Shown: positions 18,372-26,462 of the stretch, piece by piece
Position numbering within the stretch: position 1 is the first letter of the stretch
Layout: each line of letters starts with the position of its first letter
Source: Segatella copri
GTDB taxonomy: Bacteria > Bacteroidota > Bacteroidia > Bacteroidales > Bacteroidaceae
Length of the DNA: 64,000 nucleotides
Assembly (NCBI RefSeq): GCF_019249795.2
Contig: NZ_CP156891.1
Coordinates: 2,013,501-2,077,500 of the forward strand
Direction of reading: 5' to 3'
Translations under genes and position numbers: made by a program
The notes under the pieces: model-generated
Databases searched by the model: none
What the model was told of the DNA's origin: nothing
The model's input: the letters and a program-made list of their open reading frames with translations, nothing else

Positions 18372-18583
18372 TATTTTTGCAGCCAGAAAGTAAAGATTGA
18401 TTTGGGAGATAAAATAAAATCTGAAAGCGTATTTATAGTCATTTGAATCATTTTCTATGAACCCAGGATATTAGAGCAGGACAGATATAACATCCCTGCG
18501 GTCTGAGATTCAAATAAATCTCAAACCATATCCTTTTAACAAAGAAATGGCATCCCCTCAAAACCAGGGAGTGCCATTTTTAA
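18372..18583 (+). ncRNA. Candidate orphan small RNA B
   Basis: A TATTTTTG box (18372-18379) is followed by about 195 nt with no credible ORF, ending in a strong intrinsic terminator (18545-18579 plus TTTTT). Internal hairpins include GCAGG with CCTGC (about 18476-18500) and GAGATT with AATCTC (about 18507-18524). The downstream gene is on the opposite strand, so this would be a free-standing RNA. Length and layout are compatible with 6S-like or other regulatory RNA, but I cannot assign a family. Confidence 0.5.
18545..18581. terminator. Intrinsic terminator between sRNA B and the kinase gene
   Basis: Inverted repeat AAATGGCA-T-CCCC with GGG-A-GTGCCATTT, followed by T-rich sequence on the plus strand. 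The kinase gene ends 14 bp away on the minus strand. Confidence 0.75.
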
Positions 18584-18594
18584 TTTTATCGTTG

Positions 18595-19863
18595 TCATTT
18601 CTCAAACTCCACAATATAAGTAAAGTGCCCCCACGGTGAACGGCAATAAGCATCTTTGCTACCCTTAGGAACATAGAGAACAATCTTCCCAAAACTAGGA
18701 GTCTCAAAGATATCATCCATCGTCACCCTCCAGATTGCATTGCCCAACATAGGTGGTGTCTTGCTACGGAAATATATACCCTCCAGATTAGGACTGCCAG
18801 CAAAGATATGTTTCATCACATGCAACTTGGGATTATCAGGCATCACGACCCGCTTCAAGAAAGGGTGAGCAGCAAAAGCACTATCCTCCAACTCATCTAT
18901 ACGATAATCCATACCCTTATATTTCACGGTAGCAGGTATCTCGATGACAGAATCCCGGTCATTGGCAGCACTTACAGTAACCAAACCACCACCCCACGAC
19001 TTATATACCAGGTTGCCAACAGTAAACTGAGCAACCACATCGTATAGTATCTCTGGCTTTACCACCTTATTATATAAAACAATACCTGATGTGCCCAAAA
19101 CTAAAAAAGCGAGAAGACAGTTTAAAGCTATTAGGCGACGATGAAGCGACTGAATATGCATCCTTAAAGCTAACACATTAGGATACCGATACTCTAAAGG
19201 AAGAAAACATCTCTTGACAGCCCAACGGCAAGACCATCCCAGCCGCATCTCCTTCAAGATGACTCCCAGGCTGTAGATATCATTGCGCACATCAGGCACA
19301 CTCTCCTCCTGCTGCTCAGGCGAAACATACCCTTCGGTACCGGCAGGGCTCTTCAGAATGGTATAGCTATCGGCATCAGAGAGCCCGAAATCAATCAACT
19401 TGAGCGTACCTCCGTTACGGGCTATCATGATATTGGCAGGTTTCAGGTCGCGATGCACAATCTGCTGTTCGTGCACATACTCCATCACCAGCAAAAGCTG
19501 GCGGGCAATCTGCCGGCGCTCCAAACCGGAATGCTTCTGGGCAAGCCACTCATCAAGCGTCACGCCATCTATCCATTCCATCACGATACACCTGCCGTAT
19601 CCCTCAACTTCTTCCAACCCCTCCACCTTCACAATACCGGGATGGTCAAGACGGGCAAGAATATCATATTCCTTCTGCTGAAGCTGCAGGAAGGTAGAAT
19701 CATGACACACATCAGGCTTCAACGATTTCAATATCCACCACTGACCGTTGCGCTTGGCTTGGAGCAGGACATTGAAACCGCTGGAAGAAAGTTCGGATAT
19801 TTCTGTGAATGTTTCCGAGACTTCAAACTCTGAGGACAATATAAAACCTGATACTTGCGTCAT
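18595..19863 (-). CDS. Receptor-like Ser/Thr protein kinase with extracytoplasmic BspA-type repeat
   Basis: 422-aa Hanks-type kinase. The catalytic domain covers about residues 15-235, with Lys in WWILKSLKP, the catalytic loop HRDLKPANI starting at residue 137, DFG at 158-160 and the APE-like region GTEGYVSPEQ. One membrane helix (about 245-265, LLAFLVLGTSGIVLY) leads to a C-terminal extracytoplasmic part. That part (IEIPATVKYKGMDYRIDEL, AFAAHPFLKRVVMP, GSPNLEGIYF) matches the BspA-type leucine-rich repeat (LRR_5). The glycine-rich loop is degenerate. The start at 19863 is chosen because an upstream extension would run across two promoters. The -7 box ends 5 nt before this ATG, so the mRNA may be leaderless. 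Confidence 0.85.
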   Translation of the reverse strand: MTQVSGFILSSEFEVSETFTEISELSSSGFNVLLQAKRNGQWWILKSLKPDVCHDSTFLQLQQKEYDILARLDHPGIVKVEGLEEVEGYGRCIVMEWIDGVTLDEWLAQKHSGLERRQIARQLLLVMEYVHEQQIVHRDLKPANIMIARNGGTLKLIDFGLSDADSYTILKSPAGTEGYVSPEQQEESVPDVRNDIYSLGVILKEMRLGWSCRWAVKRCFLPLEYRYPNVLALRMHIQSLHRRLIALNCLLAFLVLGTSGIVLYNKVVKPEILYDVVAQFTVGNLVYKSWGGGLVTVSAANDRDSVIEIPATVKYKGMDYRIDELEDSAFAAHPFLKRVVMPDNPKLHVMKHIFAGSPNLEGIYFRSKTPPMLGNAIWRVTMDDIFETPSFGKIVLYVPKGSKDAYCRSPWGHFTYIVEFEK

Positions 19864-19868
19864 AAGTG

Positions 19869-19876
19869 CAAAGATA
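19869..19876 (-). promoter_or_regulatory. Promoter box for a possibly leaderless kinase mRNA
   Basis: Minus-strand TATCTTTG ends 5 nt before the ATG at 19863. The -33 position shows only TTTC. Confidence 0.55.
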
Positions 19877-19950
19877 ATACTTTTTGTGAAGAAACAGAAG
19901 AATTTAAAATAATTTTTGCATAACAATGTGGATAACTCATGAAAAAATAG

Positions 19951-19958
19951 TATCTTTG
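19951..19958 (+). promoter_or_regulatory. -7 box of the epimerase gene
   Basis: TATCTTTG with the start codon 30 bp downstream at 19989. No clear -33 TTTG. Confidence 0.6.
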
Positions 19959-19988
19959 CAGCCAAAATTGCAATTTTATAAATAATTA

Positions 19989-20984
19989 ATGAAGATTCTA
20001 GTAACGGGTGCGTCGGGCTTTATCGGCAGCTACATCGTGGAAGAGGCCTTAAGACAGGGCATGGAAACCTGGGCGGCAGTACGCCCTACCAGTTCCAGAA
20101 AGTATCTGCAAGACGAGCGCATCCATTTTATCAATCTCAATCTTTCTTCAGAGGAAGAGTTGGAGAAAGAACTCGCCCCGCACGAGTTCGACTATATAGT
20201 GCATGCAGCCGGCGCAACGAAGTGCCTGCATGCAGAGGACTTTTATAAGGTAAACACCGAGGGAACCAAGCATCTGGTGAACGTCCTTCTGCGCCTCCAG
20301 ATGCCTATCAGGCGATTTGTCTTTGTCAGTTCGCTCAGCATCTTTGGAGCCATCCGCGAAGAGCAGCCTTATCAGGAAATCTCAGAACATGATACTCCTA
20401 AGCCAAATACTGCATACGGAAAGAGTAAGCTGGAGGCAGAACGCTATCTGGACAGCATCGGCAATAACTTCCCTTATATCATCCTCCGCCCTACAGGAGT
20501 TTATGGTCCTAGGGAGAAAGATTATTTTCTCATGGCGCAGAGCATCAAGCAACATGTTGACTTTGCTGTAGGATTCAAGCGTCAGGACATCACTTTTGTA
20601 TATGTACAGGACGTGGTACAGGCTGTATTCCTGGCTCTGGATCATGGAATGAACGGCAGGAAATACTTCCTCAGCGATGGAGAAGTATATCAGTCAGCTG
20701 CCTTCAGCGACCTGATAAAAAAGGAGTTAGGCAATCCTTGGATGCTACGCATCAAGGCACCTGTCTGGGTGTTGCGCATCGTAACCTTCTTCGGAGAGTA
20801 TCTCGGAAGGATGACGGGTAAGATGTCGGCCCTGAACAATGATAAGTACAACATTCTGAAACAGCGCAACTGGCGATGTGATATTGAGCCAGCCATGGAT
20901 GAACTGGGCTATCATCCTCATTATCCACTGGAAAGAGGTGTGAAGCTCGCCATCAAGTGGTACAAAGATAACGGATGGCTGTAA
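19989..20984 (+). CDS. NAD-dependent epimerase/dehydratase family protein
   Basis: 331-aa extended short-chain dehydrogenase. The Rossmann motif GASGFIGSYIVEEAL is at the N-terminus, and the catalytic YGKSK (Tyr-x-x-x-Lys) follows the serine in FVSSLSIFG. Such proteins act on nucleotide sugars, steroids or polyketide-like substrates, and the C-terminal domain here does not identify which. It is followed, after a 106-bp repeat-rich linker, by a PAP2 enzyme on the same strand. The two may act together in lipid metabolism, since reductase-type SDRs occur near sphingolipid genes in Bacteroidetes, but that is only inferred from context. Confidence 0.85.
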   Translation: MKILVTGASGFIGSYIVEEALRQGMETWAAVRPTSSRKYLQDERIHFINLNLSSEEELEKELAPHEFDYIVHAAGATKCLHAEDFYKVNTEGTKHLVNVLLRLQMPIRRFVFVSSLSIFGAIREEQPYQEISEHDTPKPNTAYGKSKLEAERYLDSIGNNFPYIILRPTGVYGPREKDYFLMAQSIKQHVDFAVGFKRQDITFVYVQDVVQAVFLALDHGMNGRKYFLSDGEVYQSAAFSDLIKKELGNPWMLRIKAPVWVLRIVTFFGEYLGRMTGKMSALNNDKYNILKQRNWRCDIEPAMDELGYHPHYPLERGVKLAIKWYKDNGWL

Positions 20985-20989
20985 ACTAG

Positions 20990-21085
20990 TTAATAGTTAA
21001 AAGTTAATAGTTGATAGTTGATAACGGCTACACCGTATAGCGAGATTGCCCTATAAACTGTAAACTATAAATTATAAACTAATAA
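20990..21085 (+). repeat. AT-rich TTAATAGTT linker between epimerase and PAP2 genes
   Basis: Tandem, slightly varied units of GTTAATAGTTGATAGTT and TAAACTATAAATT surround a small hairpin (ACGGCTACACCGT). The composition matches the linkers before rbfA and before the acyltransferase gene. Confidence 0.55.
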
Positions 21086-21090
21086 GAAGC

Positions 21091-22080
21091 GTGATAAAAG
21101 ATTATTTCAAGATAGACAAGAACCCGAAGAAGGGACTGATGACACTGGAATGGGTCATGCTGGGATATATGGCAATCACCATTATCACCATGCTCTTTAC
21201 CTATACCAAACTCGTAAACCCGGAAGCTATGCTTTGGGGACGACTGAGAGTGCTCGTCATGACCATCGCTCTTTGGGCAGTATACCGCATGATACCTTGC
21301 CGCATCACCAAGATGGTGCGCATCATTGCCCAGATGGCTTTGCTTGCCTGGTGGTATCCCGACACCTACGAAATCAACCGCATGTTCCCAAATCTCGACC
21401 ATATCTTTGCAGGTTGGGAGCAGGATCTTTTCGGCTGTCAACCCGCCCTGCTCTTTGCCAAAGCCCTGCCTTGGGCTGTAGTAAGCGAACTGATGTCGAT
21501 GGGCTACTTTATGTATTATCCGATGATTGCATTGGTTTCATTCTATTATTTCTTCTGCAGATATTATGAGGCTGAAAGAGCTGCATTCGTCATGCTCACC
21601 AGTTTCTTTATCTACTATCTCATCTACATCTATGTACCGGTAGCGGGTCCGACCTTCTACTTTGATGCAGTAGGGATATCAGAAATAACCAAAGGCATCT
21701 TCCCGGCTTTGGGCGATTACTTCAATACCCATACCAACTGCCTGCCGACACCGGGCTACACCGATGGAATCTTCTACCAGCTTGTAGAAGACGCCAAGAA
21801 CGCCGGCGAGCGTCCTACAGCCGCTTTCCCAAGTTCGCATGTGGGCGTGAGCACCATCTGCATGCTCCTGGTCTGGCATGCCGGCAACAGAAAAATGCTA
21901 TACGTGATGCTGCCATTCTACATCTTCCTGTGTCTGGCTACCGTATATATTCAGGCGCATTATCTCATCGATGCCATCGCCGGCCTCATCTCTGCCGTCG
22001 TCATCTATTTTGCATTGATGGCAGTATCGAAGGGAATGATAGAGCATCATACTCCTTCTTCGCGACTGAGATTCAGATAG
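21091..22080 (+). CDS. PAP2-superfamily lipid phosphatase/transferase, inositolphosphoceramide-synthase-like
   Basis: 329-aa polytopic membrane protein with about six to eight helices. The PAP2 active-site motifs are visible: PSSHV (C2) near residues 248-252 and HYLIDAIAG (C3) about 45 residues later. The N-terminal KxxxxxxRP motif (C1) is not obvious. Membrane layout and the AFPSSHVGVS context are more like the AUR1/IPC-synthase branch than undecaprenyl phosphatase. The start at 21091 is a GTG; the ATG at 21139 is an alternative. Sphingolipid or inositol lipid head-group transfer is plausible for a gut Bacteroidales but not proven by sequence. Confidence 0.75.
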   Translation: MIKDYFKIDKNPKKGLMTLEWVMLGYMAITIITMLFTYTKLVNPEAMLWGRLRVLVMTIALWAVYRMIPCRITKMVRIIAQMALLAWWYPDTYEINRMFPNLDHIFAGWEQDLFGCQPALLFAKALPWAVVSELMSMGYFMYYPMIALVSFYYFFCRYYEAERAAFVMLTSFFIYYLIYIYVPVAGPTFYFDAVGISEITKGIFPALGDYFNTHTNCLPTPGYTDGIFYQLVEDAKNAGERPTAAFPSSHVGVSTICMLLVWHAGNRKMLYVMLPFYIFLCLATVYIQAHYLIDAIAGLISAVVIYFALMAVSKGMIEHHTPSSRLRFR

Positions 22081-22133
22081 TTACATATTTTAATTACAAT
22101 AACATTATAAACGAATAGAATTCATCTAGAACA

Positions 22134-23468
22134 ATGAAGAAACTATTTATTGAGACTTATGGCTGCCAGATGAACGTGGCAGACAGTGAGGTAGTTGCCT
22201 CTGTGATGCAGATGGCTGGCTACGAAATTTGTGAGAAAGAAGAAGAGGCTGATGCCATCTTCCTGAACACCTGCAGTATCCGCGAGAATGCAGAGAACAA
22301 GATTTATCATCGCCTCGACACCCTGCATGCAGAGCAGAAAAAGGGAAGAAAGGTGATTCTCGGCGTTTTGGGCTGTATGGCAGAGCGCGTGAAGGATGAC
22401 CTCATCCAGAACCACTATGCCAATCTCGTTTGCGGACCAGACAGCTATCTCAACCTGCCGGATATGATTGCGCAGTGCGAGATGGGAACCAACGCCATCA
22501 ACATCGAACTCTCTAAGACCGAGACTTACCGTGACATCGTACCTCAGCGCATCGGTGGCAACAGAGTGAGCGGTTTCGTAAGCATCATGCGTGGTTGCAA
22601 CAACTTCTGCCACTACTGCATCGTGCCTTATACCCGTGGACGTGAGCGCAGCCGCGATGCTGAGAGCATCCTGCGTGAGGTTCGCGATTTGCAGCAGCGT
22701 GGCTTCAAGGAGGTTACCCTGCTGGGACAGAATGTAAACAGTTATGGTCTCTCGCCATCGGGCAAGCGCGAGGAAGGCAGTCTTTCCTTTGCCGAGCTCC
22801 TCCACATGGTAGCCCAGGCTGTACCGGATATGCGAGTGCGCTTCACCACCTCTAACCCAGAGGATATGACCGAGGACATCCTCCACGCCATTGCCGAAGA
22901 GCCAAACCTCTGCAAGCACATCCACTTCCCTGCACAGAGCGGAAGCAACAAGATTTTGAAGCTGATGAACCGCAAATACACCCGTGAGGAGTATCTGCAG
23001 CGCATCGCCGATATCAAGCGCATCATTCCAGGCTGCGGCATCACCACCGACATCTTCGTGGGTTATCACGACGAGACCGAGGAAGACCATCAGGAAACCC
23101 TCTCGCTGGTGAAGGAAGTAGGATTCGACAGCGCCTTCATGTTCAAGTATTCAGAGCGCCCGGGCACCTACGCAGCCAAGCACCTGCCAGACAACGTTTC
23201 TGAGGAAACCAAGATAGCCCGCCTCAACGAACTTATCAAGTTGCAAACCGAGGTGAGCGCCGAACAGAACAAGAAGGATGAGGGCAAGGTATTCACCATC
23301 CTCATCGAGAACTTCAGCAAGCGTAGCCGCGAACAGATGATGGGTCGAACAGAACAGAACAAGGCGGTTGTCATCGATAAGGGCAACCACCACATCGGAG
23401 AGTTCGTGAAGGTTCGCATCACCGGTTCTACCTCTGCTACTCTCTTCGGAGAAGAAGTAAAGGAGTAA
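22134..23468 (+). CDS. miaB: tRNA-2-methylthio-N6-dimethylallyladenosine synthase
   Basis: Radical-SAM methylthiotransferase that adds the 2-methylthio group to i6A37 in tRNAs. The radical-SAM cysteines are C155, C159 and C162 (CNNFCHYC). The N-terminal MTTase domain carries the second cluster ligands (TYGCQMN, LNTCSIRENAE, LGCMAE). A C-terminal TRAM domain (about 375-440) ends VRITGSTSATLFGE. The 444-aa length is standard. It is read with the upstream genes but 53 bp apart, and it is followed by a terminator at 23544-23570. Confidence 0.97.
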   Translation: MKKLFIETYGCQMNVADSEVVASVMQMAGYEICEKEEEADAIFLNTCSIRENAENKIYHRLDTLHAEQKKGRKVILGVLGCMAERVKDDLIQNHYANLVCGPDSYLNLPDMIAQCEMGTNAINIELSKTETYRDIVPQRIGGNRVSGFVSIMRGCNNFCHYCIVPYTRGRERSRDAESILREVRDLQQRGFKEVTLLGQNVNSYGLSPSGKREEGSLSFAELLHMVAQAVPDMRVRFTTSNPEDMTEDILHAIAEEPNLCKHIHFPAQSGSNKILKLMNRKYTREEYLQRIADIKRIIPGCGITTDIFVGYHDETEEDHQETLSLVKEVGFDSAFMFKYSERPGTYAAKHLPDNVSEETKIARLNELIKLQTEVSAEQNKKDEGKVFTILIENFSKRSREQMMGRTEQNKAVVIDKGNHHIGEFVKVRITGSTSATLFGEEVKE

Positions 23469-23543
23469 AACCAAACTCTTCAGAACAGCTTTTTCTGAAT
23501 AAAAAGACTCTTCTGAAAGAAAAAACAGAATATAAACAAGAAA

Positions 23544-23570
23544 AACCGCCAAAAGTTTGGCGGTTTTCTT
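23544..23570 (+). terminator. miaB terminator, overlapping the next promoter
   Basis: Stem AACCGCC (23544-23550) with GGCGGTT (23559-23565), an 8-nt loop and TTTTCTT tail. Its loop and right arm contain the -33 TTTG of the following gene. Confidence 0.75.
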
Positions 23571-23587
23571 AAAAAGCACTATATTTG
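23556..23587 (+). promoter_or_regulatory. Promoter of the ABC exporter gene, possibly leaderless
   Basis: TTTG (23556-23559), a 20-bp spacer and TATATTTG (23580-23587) fit the consensus. The ATG at 23593 starts 5 nt after the box, so the transcript probably begins at or next to the start codon. Confidence 0.75.
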
Positions 23588-23592
23588 CACCT

Positions 23593-25446
23593 ATGAAGGA
23601 ATTCTTGCAAATTTTACGCCGATTCGTCCCTCCATACAAAAAGTATCTGGGACTGTCAATCCTGTTCAATATCCTGTCTGCGGTATTGAACATCTTTTCG
23701 TTTGCAGCCTTGATACCAATCCTGCAAATCCTGTTCAAAGTAGATGGTGGTATCCGTGTCAACGAGTATATGCACTGGAATGGAGATTGGGGTAGCATCA
23801 AGGAGGTTGCAACCAATAACCTGTATTATTATATTCAGGAGTTTATTGTTGTCCATAGTGCATCAACAGCCCTTTTGGTCATCGGCATATTCCTAGCCTT
23901 CATGACATTCCTCAAGACGGGAGCCTATTTCCTCTCGTCAGCCACCATCATACCTATTCGTACAGGTATCGTAAGAGACATCCGCAACCAGATTTACCAG
24001 AAGATAAACAGTCTCTCGCTCGGTTTCTTCAGCGAGGAGCGCAAGGGAGATATCATTGCCCGCATGAGCGGTGATGTGCAGGAAGTGGAGAACAGCATCA
24101 TGTCGTCGCTCGACATGCTCTTCAAGAACCCTATCCTGATTCTCTTCTATTTCGTTACGCTGATCTGCATCAGTTGGCAGCTCACCCTCTTCACCATTCT
24201 CTTTGTACCACCTTTCGGCTGGTTCATGGGAGTAGTGGGCAAGAAACTGAAGGCACACAGTATCGAGGCACAGGCACTTTGGAGCGACACGATGAGTATG
24301 GTAGAAGAAACCCTGGGCGGCTTGCGCATCATCAAGGCGTTCTGTGCAGAAGAAAAGATGAACAAGCGTTTCAATCAGGTTAATAGCAGCTACCGCGACA
24401 ACATCATGCGCGTAAATATCCGCCAGCAGATGGCACACCCGATGAGTGAGTTCCTGGGAACCATCCTCATCGTAGTGGTATTGTGGTTTGGCGGTATCCT
24501 GGTTCTGGATTACGGCAGAATCGACGGTCCTACCATCATCTTCTATCTCGTGATGCTCTACAGCATCATCAACCCACTGAAGGAATTCTCCAAGGCGAGT
24601 TACAATATCCCAAAGGGATTGGCAAGTATGGAGCGTATCGACAAGATTCTGCAGGCTGAGGTGGAAATCAAGGATAAGGAGAACCCTGAGCATATCAGCA
24701 GCTTCGAACATCAGATAGAGTTCCGCCATGTTTCCTTTGCCTATACCGACCATCAGAATGATGAACTGGTTTACGTGCTGAAGGATATCAACCTGGTGAT
24801 TCCTAAGGGAAAGACCATCGCACTGGTGGGTCAGAGCGGTAGCGGAAAGAGTACGATGCTCGACCTGATTCCTCGCTACTACGATGTACAGGAGGGCGAA
24901 GTGCTCATCGACGGTATCAACGTGAAGGACCTCTGCGTGCACGATCTCCGACAGCTGATAGGTAATGTAAACCAGGAGGCTATTCTCTTCAATGCAAGCT
25001 TCAAGGACAACATCCGATTCGGCAAGACCGATGCTACGGATGAAGAAATAGCCAATGCAGCTAAGATAGCCAATGCTTACGAGTTTATTACCAAGTCGGA
25101 GCATGGTTTCGATACAAATATCGGAGACCGAGGCGGCAGACTTTCCGGTGGCCAGCGCCAGCGTGTCAGCATCGCCCGTGCCATCCTCAAGAATCCTCCT
25201 ATCCTCATCCTCGATGAAGCGACATCAGCCCTCGACACCGAGAGCGAGCGCCTGGTACAGGATGCCTTGGAGAAACTGATGAAAACCCGTACCACCGTGG
25301 CTGTGGCTCACCGATTGAGTACCATCAAGCATGCCGATGAAATCTGCGTATTGCACGAGGGTAAGATTGTGGAGCGCGGTACCCACGATGAACTGATTAG
25401 AAAAGACGGATATTACAAGAAGTTGCATGATATGCAGCAGGTGTAA
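23593..25446 (+). CDS. ABC exporter (MsbA-like), fused membrane and ATPase domains
   Basis: 617-aa half-transporter. Six membrane helices lie in residues about 15-330 and the nucleotide-binding domain in about 360-610. Walker A GQSGSGKST starts at residue 413, the signature LSGGQRQR at about 517, Walker B LILDEATSALD and the H-loop AHRLST follow. The start at 23593 (MKEFLQILRRF) is preferred over the in-frame codon at 23557, which lies inside a terminator and promoter. It is followed 41 bp later by an LpxL-like acyltransferase gene, which supports a lipid A flippase role like MsbA. That role is inferred from neighbours, as MsbA and other lipid exporters cannot be told apart by motifs alone. 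Confidence 0.9.
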   Translation: MKEFLQILRRFVPPYKKYLGLSILFNILSAVLNIFSFAALIPILQILFKVDGGIRVNEYMHWNGDWGSIKEVATNNLYYYIQEFIVVHSASTALLVIGIFLAFMTFLKTGAYFLSSATIIPIRTGIVRDIRNQIYQKINSLSLGFFSEERKGDIIARMSGDVQEVENSIMSSLDMLFKNPILILFYFVTLICISWQLTLFTILFVPPFGWFMGVVGKKLKAHSIEAQALWSDTMSMVEETLGGLRIIKAFCAEEKMNKRFNQVNSSYRDNIMRVNIRQQMAHPMSEFLGTILIVVVLWFGGILVLDYGRIDGPTIIFYLVMLYSIINPLKEFSKASYNIPKGLASMERIDKILQAEVEIKDKENPEHISSFEHQIEFRHVSFAYTDHQNDELVYVLKDINLVIPKGKTIALVGQSGSGKSTMLDLIPRYYDVQEGEVLIDGINVKDLCVHDLRQLIGNVNQEAILFNASFKDNIRFGKTDATDEEIANAAKIANAYEFITKSEHGFDTNIGDRGGRLSGGQRQRVSIARAILKNPPILILDEATSALDTESERLVQDALEKLMKTRTTVAVAHRLSTIKHADEICVLHEGKIVERGTHDELIRKDGYYKKLHDMQQV

Positions 25447-25449
25447 TTG

Positions 25450-25485
25450 AGTAAATAGTTAATAGTTAAGAATTTATAGTTTTAC
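25450..25485 (+). repeat. AT-rich AAATAGTTAATAGTT linker
   Basis: Spacer between the ABC exporter and acyltransferase genes built from AGTTAATAGTTAAG and TTTATAGTTTT units. It is similar to the linkers at 2260-2289 and 20990-21085. Confidence 0.5.
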
Positions 25486-25487
25486 AG

Positions 25488-26411
25488 ATGGTTAAGATTG
25501 TTTATGCATTCTTTTATGCAATATCGCTGCTGCCTTTCAGGCTGCTCTATTGCATTGCCGACTTCGAGTACTTCATGATGTATTACGTCATCAAGTACCG
25601 CAGAGGTATTGCGCGTAAGAATCTCACCAGCTCTTTTCCCGAGAAATCAGAAGAAGAGATTATCGACATTGAGAAGAAGTTCTATCGCTGGTTCAGCGAT
25701 TACTTCTTCGAGGCTGTCAAACTGCTCAGCATCAGTGACAAGGAGTTGCGCCAGCGATTCCAGGTCATCAACAGCGAGGAAGTGGAGCAATGTTTCCAGG
25801 AAGGTCAGGATGTGGCAGCCATCCTCGGTCATTACTGCAACTGGGAGTGGCTCTCATGTGTAGGCATCAAACTTCCTAAAACCCGCATCATAGGCCTCAT
25901 CTATCATCCTCTGCGTAACCAAGCCTTCGATGAACTCTTCAAGCGCATCCGCTCTCACGAAGAAAACGGAGTGCCTGTCCCAAAGAAGGACATCCTCCGC
26001 TATCTCGTAGACTACAAACGCAAGAACATCCGCAGCATCTTCGGCTACATCAGCGACCAGGGTCCCAAGTGGGAAAACATCCACCTGTGGCTTCCTTTCC
26101 TCAACCATCCCGAAACCCCAGTATTTACTGGCGGTGAGAGAATCATGAGGAAGATGAACGATGCCGTGTTCTATGTAGAGATGTCCCGCCCTAAGCGCGG
26201 CTACTACACGGCAACCTACAAACTCATCACCCGCAATCCGAACTCCCTGCCGGAGCACGAGATTACCCGTCGCTTCTTCCAGATGCTGGAAGAAACCATC
26301 CGCAAGAATCCACCTTATTATTTATGGACGCATAACAGATGGAAGCGAACCAGGGAGGAGTTTGATAAGCGATATGAGGTGGTGAAGGGGAAAGTTGTAC
26401 CGAGAGAATAG
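25488..26411 (+). CDS. LpxL/HtrB-family lipid A acyltransferase
   Basis: 307-aa membrane-anchored acyltransferase that adds a secondary acyl chain to lipid A (or a related lipid). An N-terminal membrane segment (about 5-25) precedes the catalytic HxxxxE-like motif seen as GHYCNWEW (about 124-131). The ISDQGPKWENIHLWLPFLN and FTGGERIMRKMNDAVFYVEM stretches are typical of the family. Bacteroidales usually make penta-acyl lipid A with one such enzyme. Together with the MsbA-like gene upstream this looks like a lipid A maturation and export pair. Confidence 0.92.
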   Translation: MVKIVYAFFYAISLLPFRLLYCIADFEYFMMYYVIKYRRGIARKNLTSSFPEKSEEEIIDIEKKFYRWFSDYFFEAVKLLSISDKELRQRFQVINSEEVEQCFQEGQDVAAILGHYCNWEWLSCVGIKLPKTRIIGLIYHPLRNQAFDELFKRIRSHEENGVPVPKKDILRYLVDYKRKNIRSIFGYISDQGPKWENIHLWLPFLNHPETPVFTGGERIMRKMNDAVFYVEMSRPKRGYYTATYKLITRNPNSLPEHEITRRFFQMLEETIRKNPPYYLWTHNRWKRTREEFDKRYEVVKGKVVPRE

Positions 26412-26462
26412 AGTTGTTCCAAGAGAAATAGAGTTTATCTTAATAATAGAAAGGGTTACAAG

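Noticed and set aside
22143..23090. 315-codon open frame on the minus strand
   Set aside because: Antisense shadow of miaB; composition reflects codon bias of the real gene.
23557..23592. N-terminal extension of the ABC exporter
   Set aside because: It would lie in the miaB terminator and the exporter's own promoter.
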